From: Methylotenera sp.
GTDB lineage: Bacteria; Pseudomonadota; Gammaproteobacteria; Burkholderiales; Methylophilaceae
NCBI RefSeq assembly: GCF_029946165.1
Contig: NZ_JAQSDZ010000026.1
Span: forward strand, 52,808-116,807
DNA length: 64,000 bases
Reading direction: 5' to 3'
The notes under the pieces were generated by a model. That model saw only the letters and a program-made list of their open reading frames with translations. It was not told where the DNA came from and ran no database searches. The translations under genes were made by a program, and so were the position numbers. Below are positions 54,173 to 61,662 of this stretch, piece after piece. The stretch's first letter is position 1. Every line of letters starts with the position of its first letter.

Positions 54173-55432
54173 ATGAAAAGATTAATCTCAGTACTCATGC
54201 TCTGCTTTGCTATATGCAACAATAGCCAAGCGGCGCAATGGGTGAAACTCAGCGATAACAATGTTGAAAAAATAATGTTGGATAAGCAATCCATCTTGCA
54301 ACAAGATAAATACAAAAGAGCTTGGGTTAAGGTTGAATACAAAACTCCACAAAGAAATCCAGAAACTATCGATAAACAATATAATTTATCAAAGTTACTT
54401 TGGTATTTTGACTGTACCGCACAAAAAACTGCCACTTCTCAAGTGTTTCAATATTTAAATAGCGAGCTGATTTACTCAGCAGGTATCGATTCTAAAAATG
54501 CTGAATTTATTGAGCCAGTGCCCGAAACAGACATGGACATAGCCATGCGTTATGTCTGCCAAGCACAAAAACCGACAATTGCACCCACTGTGTCAAAACC
54601 TGTATCAGCCAAAACAAATATAGATACGCAAAAAACCACAGAAATAAAACCTGAAGTACCCGCCCAAGCTGTAGCAGTAAAGTCGACTGAAACTAAAGCC
54701 GTCTCGGTGAATGCTAAATCAGCTCCAATAAAAGTGACTGAAACCAAAAAAGTTGGTCCAACACCACGCTGGACTTACGAAGGCAAAGAAGGTCCTGAGA
54801 ATTGGGCTAAACTTAGTCCTGAATATACAATTTGTGAGGCGGGCCGCAATCAGTCACCCATCAATATTGAAGGTAGCATTCATGCCGCAATTAAAGCTTT
54901 AAGAGTGATACAAAAATTTCCCGCAAAAGATATTTTTAATAATGGTCATACCGTGCAAGTTAATTTTAAAGAAGGCAACATGCTTGCACTTGATAGCGGC
55001 GCTTTCCAGTTGAAGCAAGTGCAGTTCCATGCCCCTAGCGAAAATACTATACAAGGCAAATCTTTCCCATTGGAAGCTCACTTTATGCATGCTGATTCTA
55101 AAGGAAATCTGGCTGTGATAGGCGTGATGTTCACCGAAGGTAAATCTAACCCAGCGTTAGCAAAACTTTGGGAGCAGTTACCTGACACAGAAGGGCTACC
55201 AGTGATATTAAAAAATCGCGTCATGCCTAATGACTTCATGCCACAAGATAAAGGCTATTTTCGCTTTAGCGGCTCATTGACCACACCACCATGTAGCGAA
55301 GGCGTACGTTGGCTATTAATGAAAAACCCTATCACAGCCTCTAAAGAACAAATTGATGCCTTTAAGAAGGCAGTGCATCACAGCAACAATCGTCCAGTAC
55401 AGGCTTTGAATGGTCGTGTGATTATTCAGTAG
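54173..55432 (+). CDS. Adhesin-E-like/alpha-carbonic-anhydrase fusion with an altered zinc site
   Basis: The 419-residue protein has a signal peptide (first 20 residues), an N-terminal domain resembling surface-adhesin protein E (about 21-130), a Pro/Thr/Lys-rich linker (131-195) and an alpha-carbonic anhydrase domain (about 198-419: QSPINIEG, FNNGHTVQVNF, LTTPPCSEGVRW). The usual zinc ligands are His-x-His and a later His; here the first is Gln284 (KQVQFHAPSEN), leaving H286 and H303. Hydration of CO2 may therefore be weakened or lost. It is exported to the periplasm and lies between lolB and ispE. Confidence 0.85.
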   Translation: MKRLISVLMLCFAICNNSQAAQWVKLSDNNVEKIMLDKQSILQQDKYKRAWVKVEYKTPQRNPETIDKQYNLSKLLWYFDCTAQKTATSQVFQYLNSELIYSAGIDSKNAEFIEPVPETDMDIAMRYVCQAQKPTIAPTVSKPVSAKTNIDTQKTTEIKPEVPAQAVAVKSTETKAVSVNAKSAPIKVTETKKVGPTPRWTYEGKEGPENWAKLSPEYTICEAGRNQSPINIEGSIHAAIKALRVIQKFPAKDIFNNGHTVQVNFKEGNMLALDSGAFQLKQVQFHAPSENTIQGKSFPLEAHFMHADSKGNLAVIGVMFTEGKSNPALAKLWEQLPDTEGLPVILKNRVMPNDFMPQDKGYFRFSGSLTTPPCSEGVRWLLMKNPITASKEQIDAFKKAVHHSNNRPVQALNGRVIIQ

Positions 55433-55519
55433 GCAAAAAAATCTAAAAAAATTAAAGATGGCGCTTAAAGTTAATTTCCCCAACCTCATTACAGCCTGTT
55501 TGCGTTAAAATATTGGCCT

Positions 55520-56404
55520 ATGCAAGAATTTCAATCATTTTTAGCACCCGCAAAAGTTAATTTATTCCTCCACATTACAGGTCAACGGGCAGATGGTTAC
55601 CATTTGCTACAAACGGTTTTTCGTCTACTTGATTTGTATGACACCATAAAACTTAAGTCTACCACTGACGGCATTGTAAAGCGCGTCAATGATGTAGCTG
55701 GTGTGCCAGCAGAACAAGATTTGTGTGTGCGTGCAGCCAATCTATTAAAGCAACATACCCATTGCACACTTGGCGTAGATATTTTAGTCGAGAAGCACAT
55801 CCCTATGGGCGGCGGCTTAGGTGGTGGCAGCTCAGATGCTGCAACGGTGCTATTAGCTTTAAATAGTTTGTGGCAACTTAACTTAAGTCGTAAAGAATTG
55901 ATGTCACTAGGATTGAAATTAGGCGCCGATGTGCCCTTCTTCATTTTTGGCAAAAATGCATGGGCAGAAGGTATTGGAGAACAATTAACCGAGATTAATC
56001 TACGCGATTCATACTATGTTGTGCTGAATCCGAATATACATGTGTCAACAGCACAAATATTTGCCAATAAGCAATTGACAAAAAATACGAATCCTAAGAC
56101 AATGTCGGACTTTTCTGGGACGGCTAAATTAACAGTAAGTAATTTAAATGCTGATTTTATAAATGACTTAGAAAAAATAGTCTGCAGTGAATACCCCGCT
56201 GTTTTGGGTTGTTTAAATTGGCTCAGTCAATTTGGCGATGCAAGAATGAGTGGATCAGGCGCTTCGGTTTTTTTAGAAGTAGCCGATGAAAAAACTGCGG
56301 TAGAAATATGCAACAAAAAACCTAAAAACATTCAGGGATTTGTTGCAAAAGGGTTGAGTCAGCACCCTTTAATAAATCTTATGGATAACCATATGGTTAA
56401 TTAA
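55520..56404 (+). CDS. ispE: IspE, 4-diphosphocytidyl-2-C-methyl-D-erythritol kinase
   Basis: IspE phosphorylates CDP-methylerythritol in the non-mevalonate isoprenoid pathway. The 294-residue GHMP kinase has the start LAPAKVNLFLHITGQRADGYH, the ATP loop IPMGGGLGGGSSDAATVLLAL and the C-terminal DARMSGSGASVFLE. It is followed by tRNA-Gln and prs, the usual betaproteobacterial order. Confidence 0.96.
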   Translation: MQEFQSFLAPAKVNLFLHITGQRADGYHLLQTVFRLLDLYDTIKLKSTTDGIVKRVNDVAGVPAEQDLCVRAANLLKQHTHCTLGVDILVEKHIPMGGGLGGGSSDAATVLLALNSLWQLNLSRKELMSLGLKLGADVPFFIFGKNAWAEGIGEQLTEINLRDSYYVVLNPNIHVSTAQIFANKQLTKNTNPKTMSDFSGTAKLTVSNLNADFINDLEKIVCSEYPAVLGCLNWLSQFGDARMSGSGASVFLEVADEKTAVEICNKKPKNIQGFVAKGLSQHPLINLMDNHMVN

Positions 56405-56422
56405 TTAGACTGATTAAAATAT

Positions 56423-56499
56423 TGGGGAGTCGCCAAGTTGGTTAAGGCACTGGGTTTTGATCCCAGCATCCGAAGGTTCGAGTCCTTCCTCCTCAGCCA
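56423..56499 (+). tRNA. tRNA-Gln (TTG anticodon)
   Basis: A 77-base cloverleaf with encoded CCA. The anticodon stem is CTGGG/CCCAG with loop TTTTGAT, giving anticodon TTG. The acceptor stem TGGGGAG pairs with CTCCTCA with one G-T pair. The T arm is GAAGG TTCGAGT CCTTC. It lies between ispE and prs. Confidence 0.95.
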
Positions 56500-56541
56500 A
56501 AATTTAGAAAGCAGAATTAAAGCTGCTTTTGCTTAAAATAC

Positions 56542-56575
56542 AAAGCGTGTAGATTTTTGATTTACGCGCTTTTTA
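56542..56575 (+). terminator. Terminator after tRNA-Gln
   Basis: AAAGCGTGTA pairs with TTACGCGCTTT (one G-T pair) around a loop of about ten bases and is followed by TTTTT. Confidence 0.7.
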
Positions 56576-56672
56576 TTTTTTTAAAGTTATTGTTACCAAG
56601 TTTTAATTGATAGTTTGTGCTGAGGCTTTAAGCACAGTGTTTACAGGCACGGTTTAATAGGAAAATCAACAG

Positions 56673-57623
56673 ATGTCTAACGGCAACTTAATGGTCTTTA
56701 CAGGCACGGCTAATCCAGTGCTTGCGCAAGAAGTAGCTAAGCACTTAGGCATTGAACTTGGTCAAGCACACGTTGGCACATTTAGCGACGGTGAAACCAC
56801 TGTAGAACTGCTTGAAAACGTCCGTGGTAAAGATGTATTCGTATTGCAATCAACAAGCCACCCAACCAATGACAGCCTAATGGAAGTCATGGTCATGGTA
56901 GATGCGCTTCGTCGTTCTTCTGCTGGCCGTATCACTGCTGCTATCCCCTACTTTGGTTACTCACGACAAGATCGCCGTCCGCGTTCAGCGCGTGTAGCAA
57001 TTACCGCTAAGGTTGTTGCTAATATGCTCACCGGTGTTGGTGTTAATCGTTTATTAACAATGGATTTGCACTCAGATCAAATTCAAGGTTTCTTTGATAT
57101 TCCTGTTGATAATATTTACGCCACACCAATTTTGCTAACAGATTTATTAAAGCAAAATCATGAAAATTTAATGATCGTTTCGCCTGATGTGGGCGGGGTA
57201 GTCCGTGCGCGTGCAGCGGCTAAACAATTAAATTCTGATTTAGCGATTATCGATAAACGCCGTCCTAAGCCAAACGTTGCTAAAGTGATGAACATTATTG
57301 GTGATGTAACAGGCCGTACCTGCGTGATTATGGATGACATGGTGGATACCGCAAATACACTATGCGAAGCCGCCGCCGCACTTAAGAAATTTGGCGCTAA
57401 AAAAGTAATCGCATACGCAACACACCCAGTATTATCTGGCGGTGCTGCTGAACGTATTATGAATTCTGAATTAGATGAATTAGTGGTGACCAACACCATT
57501 GCGCTTGGTGCTGAATCAGCCAACTGCAGAAAAATTCGCCAATTAAGCACAGCTGAATTATTAGCTGAAACGATTCGCAGAATTAGTAGTGAAGATTCTG
57601 TTAGCTCATTGTTTATGGATTAA
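56673..57623 (+). CDS. prs: Ribose-phosphate pyrophosphokinase
   Basis: Prs makes PRPP from ribose 5-phosphate and ATP for nucleotide, histidine and tryptophan synthesis. The 316-residue protein has [16 protein letters not shown], the catalytic loop around [20 protein letters not shown], the Mg-binding [18 protein letters not shown] and the PRPP motif [18 protein letters not shown]. Length is normal. It precedes rplY. Confidence 0.97.
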   Translation: MSNGNLMVFTGTANPVLAQEVAKHLGIELGQAHVGTFSDGETTVELLENVRGKDVFVLQSTSHPTNDSLMEVMVMVDALRRSSAGRITAAIPYFGYSRQDRRPRSARVAITAKVVANMLTGVGVNRLLTMDLHSDQIQGFFDIPVDNIYATPILLTDLLKQNHENLMIVSPDVGGVVRARAAAKQLNSDLAIIDKRRPKPNVAKVMNIIGDVTGRTCVIMDDMVDTANTLCEAAAALKKFGAKKVIAYATHPVLSGGAAERIMNSELDELVVTNTIALGAESANCRKIRQLSTAELLAETIRRISSEDSVSSLFMD

Positions 57624-57635
57624 AAGTTTTTAACC

Positions 57636-57664
57636 CTGCATACTGGTCGCGGTGTGCAGTTTTT
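57636..57664 (+). terminator. Hairpin after prs
   Basis: CTGCATAC (57636-57643) pairs with GTGTGCAG (57652-57659) with one G-T pair, followed by five T. It could be a weak terminator that lets some transcription through to rplY. Confidence 0.6.
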
Positions 57665-57723
57665 GTGTAGTAAGGCCATCAAAAGCCTAGCAGTAAAAGT
57701 AGTATCAAATTAGGAGTAGTAAA

Positions 57724-58332
57724 ATGTCTATCGAAATTAATGCAGTAAAGCGTGATCTTAAAGGTACGGGTGCGAGCCGCCGTCTACGTCGCGCAGGTAC
57801 AGTTCCAGGTGTTGTTTATGGCGCAGGTAAAGAGGCTGTAACACTTGAAATTAACGCTAAAGAATTGTTCTTAGAGTTCCGCCATGAGGCATTCCATGCT
57901 TCAGTATTAACTCTGAACCTAGATGGTAAAAAAGAAAGCGTATTGTTACGTGATTTCCAAATGCACCCAGTTCGCAACACTATTCAACACATTGATTTTC
58001 AACGTGTAAGTGCTACTGAAAAAATCCACGTTAAAGTGCCATTCCACTTTATCAATGCTGACATCGCTCCAGGCGTTAAAGTTGGCGGCGGTATCGTTGC
58101 TCACATTTTGACTGAAGCTGACGTAAGTTGCTTGGCTAAAGATTTGCCAGAGTTCATTGAGATTGATTTAGCTGGTCTAGAAATGGGTAACTCTGTTCAT
58201 TTGTCACAAATTAAATTGCCAAAAGGCGTTGAGTTTGTTCAATTAGCTCATGGTACTGACGCAGCTGTTGCAGCTATTGCTAAAACACGTGGTGGCGTTG
58301 CAGATGCCGCCGAAGAAACACCAGCAGCTTAA
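57724..58332 (+). CDS. rplY: Ribosomal protein bL25 (Ctc/TL5 type)
   Basis: This 202-residue protein binds 5S rRNA in the large subunit. The N-terminal L25 domain (AVKRDLKGTGASRRLRRAGT, then VPGVVYGAGKEAVTLEINAK) is followed by the long C-terminal domain of the CTC/TL5 form (VPFHFINADIAPGVKVGGG). It is the long form, not the short 94-residue E. coli form. The ATG is preceded by AGGAG. Confidence 0.95.
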   Translation: MSIEINAVKRDLKGTGASRRLRRAGTVPGVVYGAGKEAVTLEINAKELFLEFRHEAFHASVLTLNLDGKKESVLLRDFQMHPVRNTIQHIDFQRVSATEKIHVKVPFHFINADIAPGVKVGGGIVAHILTEADVSCLAKDLPEFIEIDLAGLEMGNSVHLSQIKLPKGVEFVQLAHGTDAAVAAIAKTRGGVADAAEETPAA

Positions 58333-58350
58333 TTTATAAGTATGCTAACT

Positions 58351-58383
58351 AACGCGCACTTTACTATGAAGTGCGCGTTTTTT
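58351..58383 (+). terminator. Strong terminator after rplY
   Basis: AACGCGCACTT (58351-58361) pairs perfectly with AAGTGCGCGTT (58369-58379) and is followed by a run of T. It overlaps the 5' side of the pth region. Confidence 0.85.
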
Positions 58384-58400
58384 ATTGGTACTATTGCATG

Positions 58401-58976
58401 ATGAGTGGCATAAAATTATTCGTTGGTTTGGGTAACCCCGGTGAGAAATACATCGCAACGCGTCACAACGCGGGCTTTTGGTGGATAGATGAAGTCGCCG
58501 CACAAACCAATAGTAAATTAACTTTGGATGCCAAGTTTTTCGGCGTAGTTGGCAAGCTCAACGCTAAGCCAGACACTTGGCTACTTAAACCCACTACGTT
58601 TATGAACGGCAGCGGCAAATCAGTAGCCGCTTTAGCTAATTATTACAAAATTACACCTGCTGAAATATTAGTGATTCATGATGAACTTGATTTACCAGCA
58701 GGCGGTTTAAAGCTCAAAGTTGGTGGCGGCCATGGTGGCCACAATGGCTTAAAAGATATTGAAGCGGCACTTGGTACAAAAGACTTCTGGCGCTTGCGAT
58801 TAGGCATTGGCCATCCAGGTGATCGAAATGAAGTGATTAATTTTGTGCTAAAAGCAGCAACAAAAGACGAGCAAGCCGCTATAGATGAAAAGGTGTATGA
58901 AAGCACCAAGCTTATAGATTTATTTCTTGCAGGTAATTTTGAAAGCGCAATGTTAAAATTGCATACTAAAAAATAA
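58401..58976 (+). CDS. pth: Peptidyl-tRNA hydrolase
   Basis: Pth recycles tRNA by cleaving peptidyl-tRNA. The 191-residue protein starts MSGIKLFVGLGNPGEKYIAT with catalytic His in TRHNAGFW, the asparagines in PTTFMNGSG and GHGGHNGLKDI, and the aspartate in VIHDELDLP. ATG 58401 is preferred; an ATG one codon earlier and a GTG at 58371 within the terminator are less likely. The ribosome binding site is weak. Confidence 0.95.
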   Translation: MSGIKLFVGLGNPGEKYIATRHNAGFWWIDEVAAQTNSKLTLDAKFFGVVGKLNAKPDTWLLKPTTFMNGSGKSVAALANYYKITPAEILVIHDELDLPAGGLKLKVGGGHGGHNGLKDIEAALGTKDFWRLRLGIGHPGDRNEVINFVLKAATKDEQAAIDEKVYESTKLIDLFLAGNFESAMLKLHTKK

Positions 58977-58986
58977 ACATACTGAT

Positions 58987-59119
58987 GTCATTCCGACGAA
59001 AGTCGGAATCTAGTGGCTTGCATTTAAAGGCGCTAGATTCCGTTTCAGACCGTAAAGGTCTTGTCCGTAAGAATATATGTGCTAAAGCGCATTATTCATA
59101 CGCCAAAGCACGAAATGAC
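58987..59119. repeat. MITE-like repeat between pth and ychF
   Basis: Terminal inverted repeats GTCATTCCG (58987-58995) and CGAAATGAC (59111-59119) bound a 133-bp unit. Inside are ATTCCGAC/GTCGGAAT (58990-59009) and GGAATCTAG/CTAGATTCC (59005-59013 and 59033-59041). The layered inverted repeats and the ATTCC-type core resemble dRS3/Correia-like or other miniature repeats scattered in betaproteobacteria. It has no coding potential. Confidence 0.6.
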
Positions 59120-59142
59120 AAAGTACAATTGATTGGACATAT

Positions 59143-60228
59143 ATGAAATGCGGAATTGTTGGTTTACCAAACGTGGGCAAGTCCACACTATTCAACGCCA
59201 TTACCAATGCGGGTATTGCGGCAGAAAACTACCCGTTCTGCACCATTGAGCCAAACGTAGGCATCGTAGAAGTGCCCGATACGCGCATGAAAGCGCTCAT
59301 CGACATTGTAAAACCGCAAAAAGTACAACCTGCAATTGTTGAATTTGTAGACATTGCTGGCTTGGTAGCAGGCGCATCAAAAGGCGAAGGCTTAGGTAAT
59401 AAATTCCTAGCTAACATCCGCGAAACCGATGCTATTGCGCACGTGGTACGCTGCTTTGAAGATGCAAATGTGATTCACGTATCAAACAAAATTGACCCAC
59501 TCTCAGATATTGAAGTGATTAACACTGAACTTGCACTTGCCGACATGGAAACTGTAGAAAAGACCATGCAACGCGAAAGCAAAAAAGCTAAAAGCGGCGA
59601 TAAAGACGCCATTGCACTTTTAAAAGTGTTAGAAAAAGTGGTGCCGTGTTTAGACCAAGCCAAAGCAGTTCGCACACTCAACCTAGACGCCGACGAGCTA
59701 CAGCTACTAAAACCGCTTTGCCTCATTACAGTTAAACCTGTTATGTACTTGGCAAACGTAGATGAATCAGGCTTTGAAAACAACCCGCTGTTAGATAAAG
59801 TAGTAGCGTTAGGCAAAGCTGAAAATTCACCAGTGGTATGTATTTGCGCAAAAATTGAAGGCGAAATTTCTGAGCTAGACGAAGAAGATAAAACATTGTT
59901 TTTATCAGAACTAGGTCAAGATGAACCAGGCTTAAACCGCGTAATTCGCGCCGCTTACGATTTACTAGGCCTACAAACTTACTTCACCGCTGGCGTGCAA
60001 GAAGTACGCGCTTGGACAGTTAAAAAAGGCGCTACCGCTCCACAAGCCGCAGGTGTGATTCACACAGACTTTGAACGCGGCTTCATTCGCGCTGAAGTAA
60101 TTCAGTACGAAGAGTTCGTGAAAAACAAAGGCGAACAAGGCAGCAAAGAAGCAGGGAAAATGCGCTTAGAAGGCAAAGAATACATCGTTCAAGATGGCGA
60201 TGTGATGCACTTTAGATTTAATGTTTAG
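59143..60228 (+). CDS. ychF: YchF/OLA1-type ATPase
   Basis: YchF is an Obg-family P-loop ATPase that binds ribosomes and takes part in stress responses. The 361-residue protein has G1 [15 protein letters not shown]3 [17 protein letters not shown], a coiled-coil insert and a C-terminal TGS-like domain ([29 protein letters not shown]). NKID appears near residue 115 but the family G4 motif (NVDE) favours ATP. It follows pth as usual. Confidence 0.96.
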   Translation: MKCGIVGLPNVGKSTLFNAITNAGIAAENYPFCTIEPNVGIVEVPDTRMKALIDIVKPQKVQPAIVEFVDIAGLVAGASKGEGLGNKFLANIRETDAIAHVVRCFEDANVIHVSNKIDPLSDIEVINTELALADMETVEKTMQRESKKAKSGDKDAIALLKVLEKVVPCLDQAKAVRTLNLDADELQLLKPLCLITVKPVMYLANVDESGFENNPLLDKVVALGKAENSPVVCICAKIEGEISELDEEDKTLFLSELGQDEPGLNRVIRAAYDLLGLQTYFTAGVQEVRAWTVKKGATAPQAAGVIHTDFERGFIRAEVIQYEEFVKNKGEQGSKEAGKMRLEGKEYIVQDGDVMHFRFNV

Positions 60229-60385
60229 CTTAGCAAGATTCAAGGTATAGCTGCGTGAGAGCTAAAGTTTAGCTCCAAACGCATCAACGTAAAAAGTTAA
60301 GCGTAAATTGCAAACTAGCTTTGACAATTTGCGCCTAAACCACTAGAATTGCGCCCTTGCTAAAGTTTTGGCAACCGATTTAAAA

Positions 60386-60462
60386 GGTGATGTAGCTCAG
60401 CTGGTTAGAGCACAGGATTCATAATCCTGGGGTCGAGGGTTCAAGTCCCTCTTTCACCACCA
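60386..60462 (+). tRNA. tRNA-Met (CAT anticodon, elongator type)
   Basis: A 77-base cloverleaf with encoded CCA. The anticodon stem is CAGGA/TCCTG with loop TTCATAA, giving CAT. The acceptor GGTGATG pairs with TTTCACC, with a mismatch at pair 6-67 and a G-T at 7-66. The lack of a C1-A72 mismatch fits elongator rather than initiator tRNA; tRNA-Ile2 (modified CAT) is not excluded. Confidence 0.93.
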
Positions 60463-60468
60463 TTCTAC

Positions 60469-60499
60469 GGGGCTTCCAGCGATGGGAGCCCCTTTTTTT
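60469..60499 (+). terminator. Terminator after tRNA-Met
   Basis: GGGGCTTCC pairs with GGGAGCCCC (one T-G pair) around a six-base loop and is followed by seven T. Confidence 0.88.
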
Positions 60500-60514
60500 A
60501 TCTAAATTTTATTT

Positions 60515-60629
60515 TTTGGCAACAATTTGGCAACACTAGAACACTTTAAGGATATTTTAGTTAAGTGATATTTCCCAAGCTTTCACTTTTGGAAGATTTA
60601 AAAAGTAATTTGGCAACAGTTTGGCAACA
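60515..60629. repeat. Two pairs of TTTGGCAACA direct repeats
   Basis: TTTGGCAACA occurs at 60515-60524, 60526-60535, 60609-60618 and 60620-60629, that is as two pairs with 11-bp period, 94 bp apart. A fifth partial copy (TTTGGCAAC) is at 60367-60375, before the tRNA. Such paired direct repeats next to the 3' end of a tRNA resemble arm-type binding sites of tyrosine integrases. No integrase gene is in the window. Confidence 0.6.
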
Positions 60630-60773
60630 CCCTTCCCATCTTCCGAAATGAAAATCCCACCAAGGTTTCACCCCTTTTCTGCCCAAAATCTCATTAAACA
60701 AACCTTCAAGGTTTACTTTTCTTCACAGAAGAAAGACAATGCTCTGAATAATACTAATTAAAAAAGATCATTT

Positions 60774-61601
60774 ATGGCTCGCAAAAAAAAGACTTCCCCT
60801 ATTGAAGATTTGCTAGATATTGCCTCCTCTATAAATTGGAAAGTCAGCTTACTTATTGCACTCATCAGTTATTTCATTTTTCACCATTTTGCTATTCAAG
60901 CTATTCCACTTTCTTCTGATTTACAGTCAGTCACTAACTCTCTTCCTAAACAAATCTTCATTAACTTTTCTAAAGTCCTTCAATATATATTTCCTGTTAT
61001 TTTTATCATTGGTGCTTGTGTTTCATCATTTAAAAATAAACATAGAATTAAGTTGGTAGATAAACAAACTGGTATTGATTCAATCCGTGATATGTCATGG
61101 CAAGATTTTGAATTATTAGTAGGTGAAGCCTTTAGACGAAAAGGATTTGAGGTTAAAGAAAATGGTGGTGGCGGTGCTGATGGTGGTATTGATCTTGTTC
61201 TTACTAAAAATGGTAAGAAGTCTATCGTGCAATGCAAACGGTGGAAAACATTCTCAATAGGTGTGCCACTAATCCGTGAACTGTATGGTGCAATGACATC
61301 AGAACGAGCTAATGATTGTATCTTTGTGAGTAGCGGTAATTACACTGCTGAAGCTAGATTGTTTGCTGAAGATAAGCCTATCTGGTTAATTGATGGATCA
61401 GAGCTCTCAAAGATGATTGCAGAGGTTCAGGTGCAGCCTAATATAGTAAAACCCAGTTTACTCAAGCAATCTGTAACTACAAGCCCTCAGTGCCCTTTGT
61501 GTGGCTCGGCTATGGTTAAAAGAATAGCTAGGAAAGGTGCCAATGCTGGAAATGAGTTTTGGGGGTGTTCTGCATATCCAAGGTGTAGGGGAACGAGTTA
61601 A
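60774..61601 (+). CDS. Membrane Mrr-like nuclease with topoisomerase-type zinc finger
   Basis: The 275-residue protein has two membrane helices (about residues 24-45 and 70-84), a restriction-endonuclease-like Mrr_cat domain (about 105-215) with D140 in GGADGGIDL and Q153/K155 in IVQCKRW, and a C-terminal zf-C4_Topoisom finger (C240, C243, C265, C271). This is a known architecture of putative type IV restriction-like enzymes acting near the membrane. It starts the region downstream of tRNA-Met. The target DNA is unknown. Confidence 0.85.
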   Translation: MARKKKTSPIEDLLDIASSINWKVSLLIALISYFIFHHFAIQAIPLSSDLQSVTNSLPKQIFINFSKVLQYIFPVIFIIGACVSSFKNKHRIKLVDKQTGIDSIRDMSWQDFELLVGEAFRRKGFEVKENGGGGADGGIDLVLTKNGKKSIVQCKRWKTFSIGVPLIRELYGAMTSERANDCIFVSSGNYTAEARLFAEDKPIWLIDGSELSKMIAEVQVQPNIVKPSLLKQSVTTSPQCPLCGSAMVKRIARKGANAGNEFWGCSAYPRCRGTS

Positions 61602-61662
61602 CTGAAGGAATTTGTTAGAGAAATATCCAGTTAGTAAGATTGCATATCATTAAGAGAAACCA

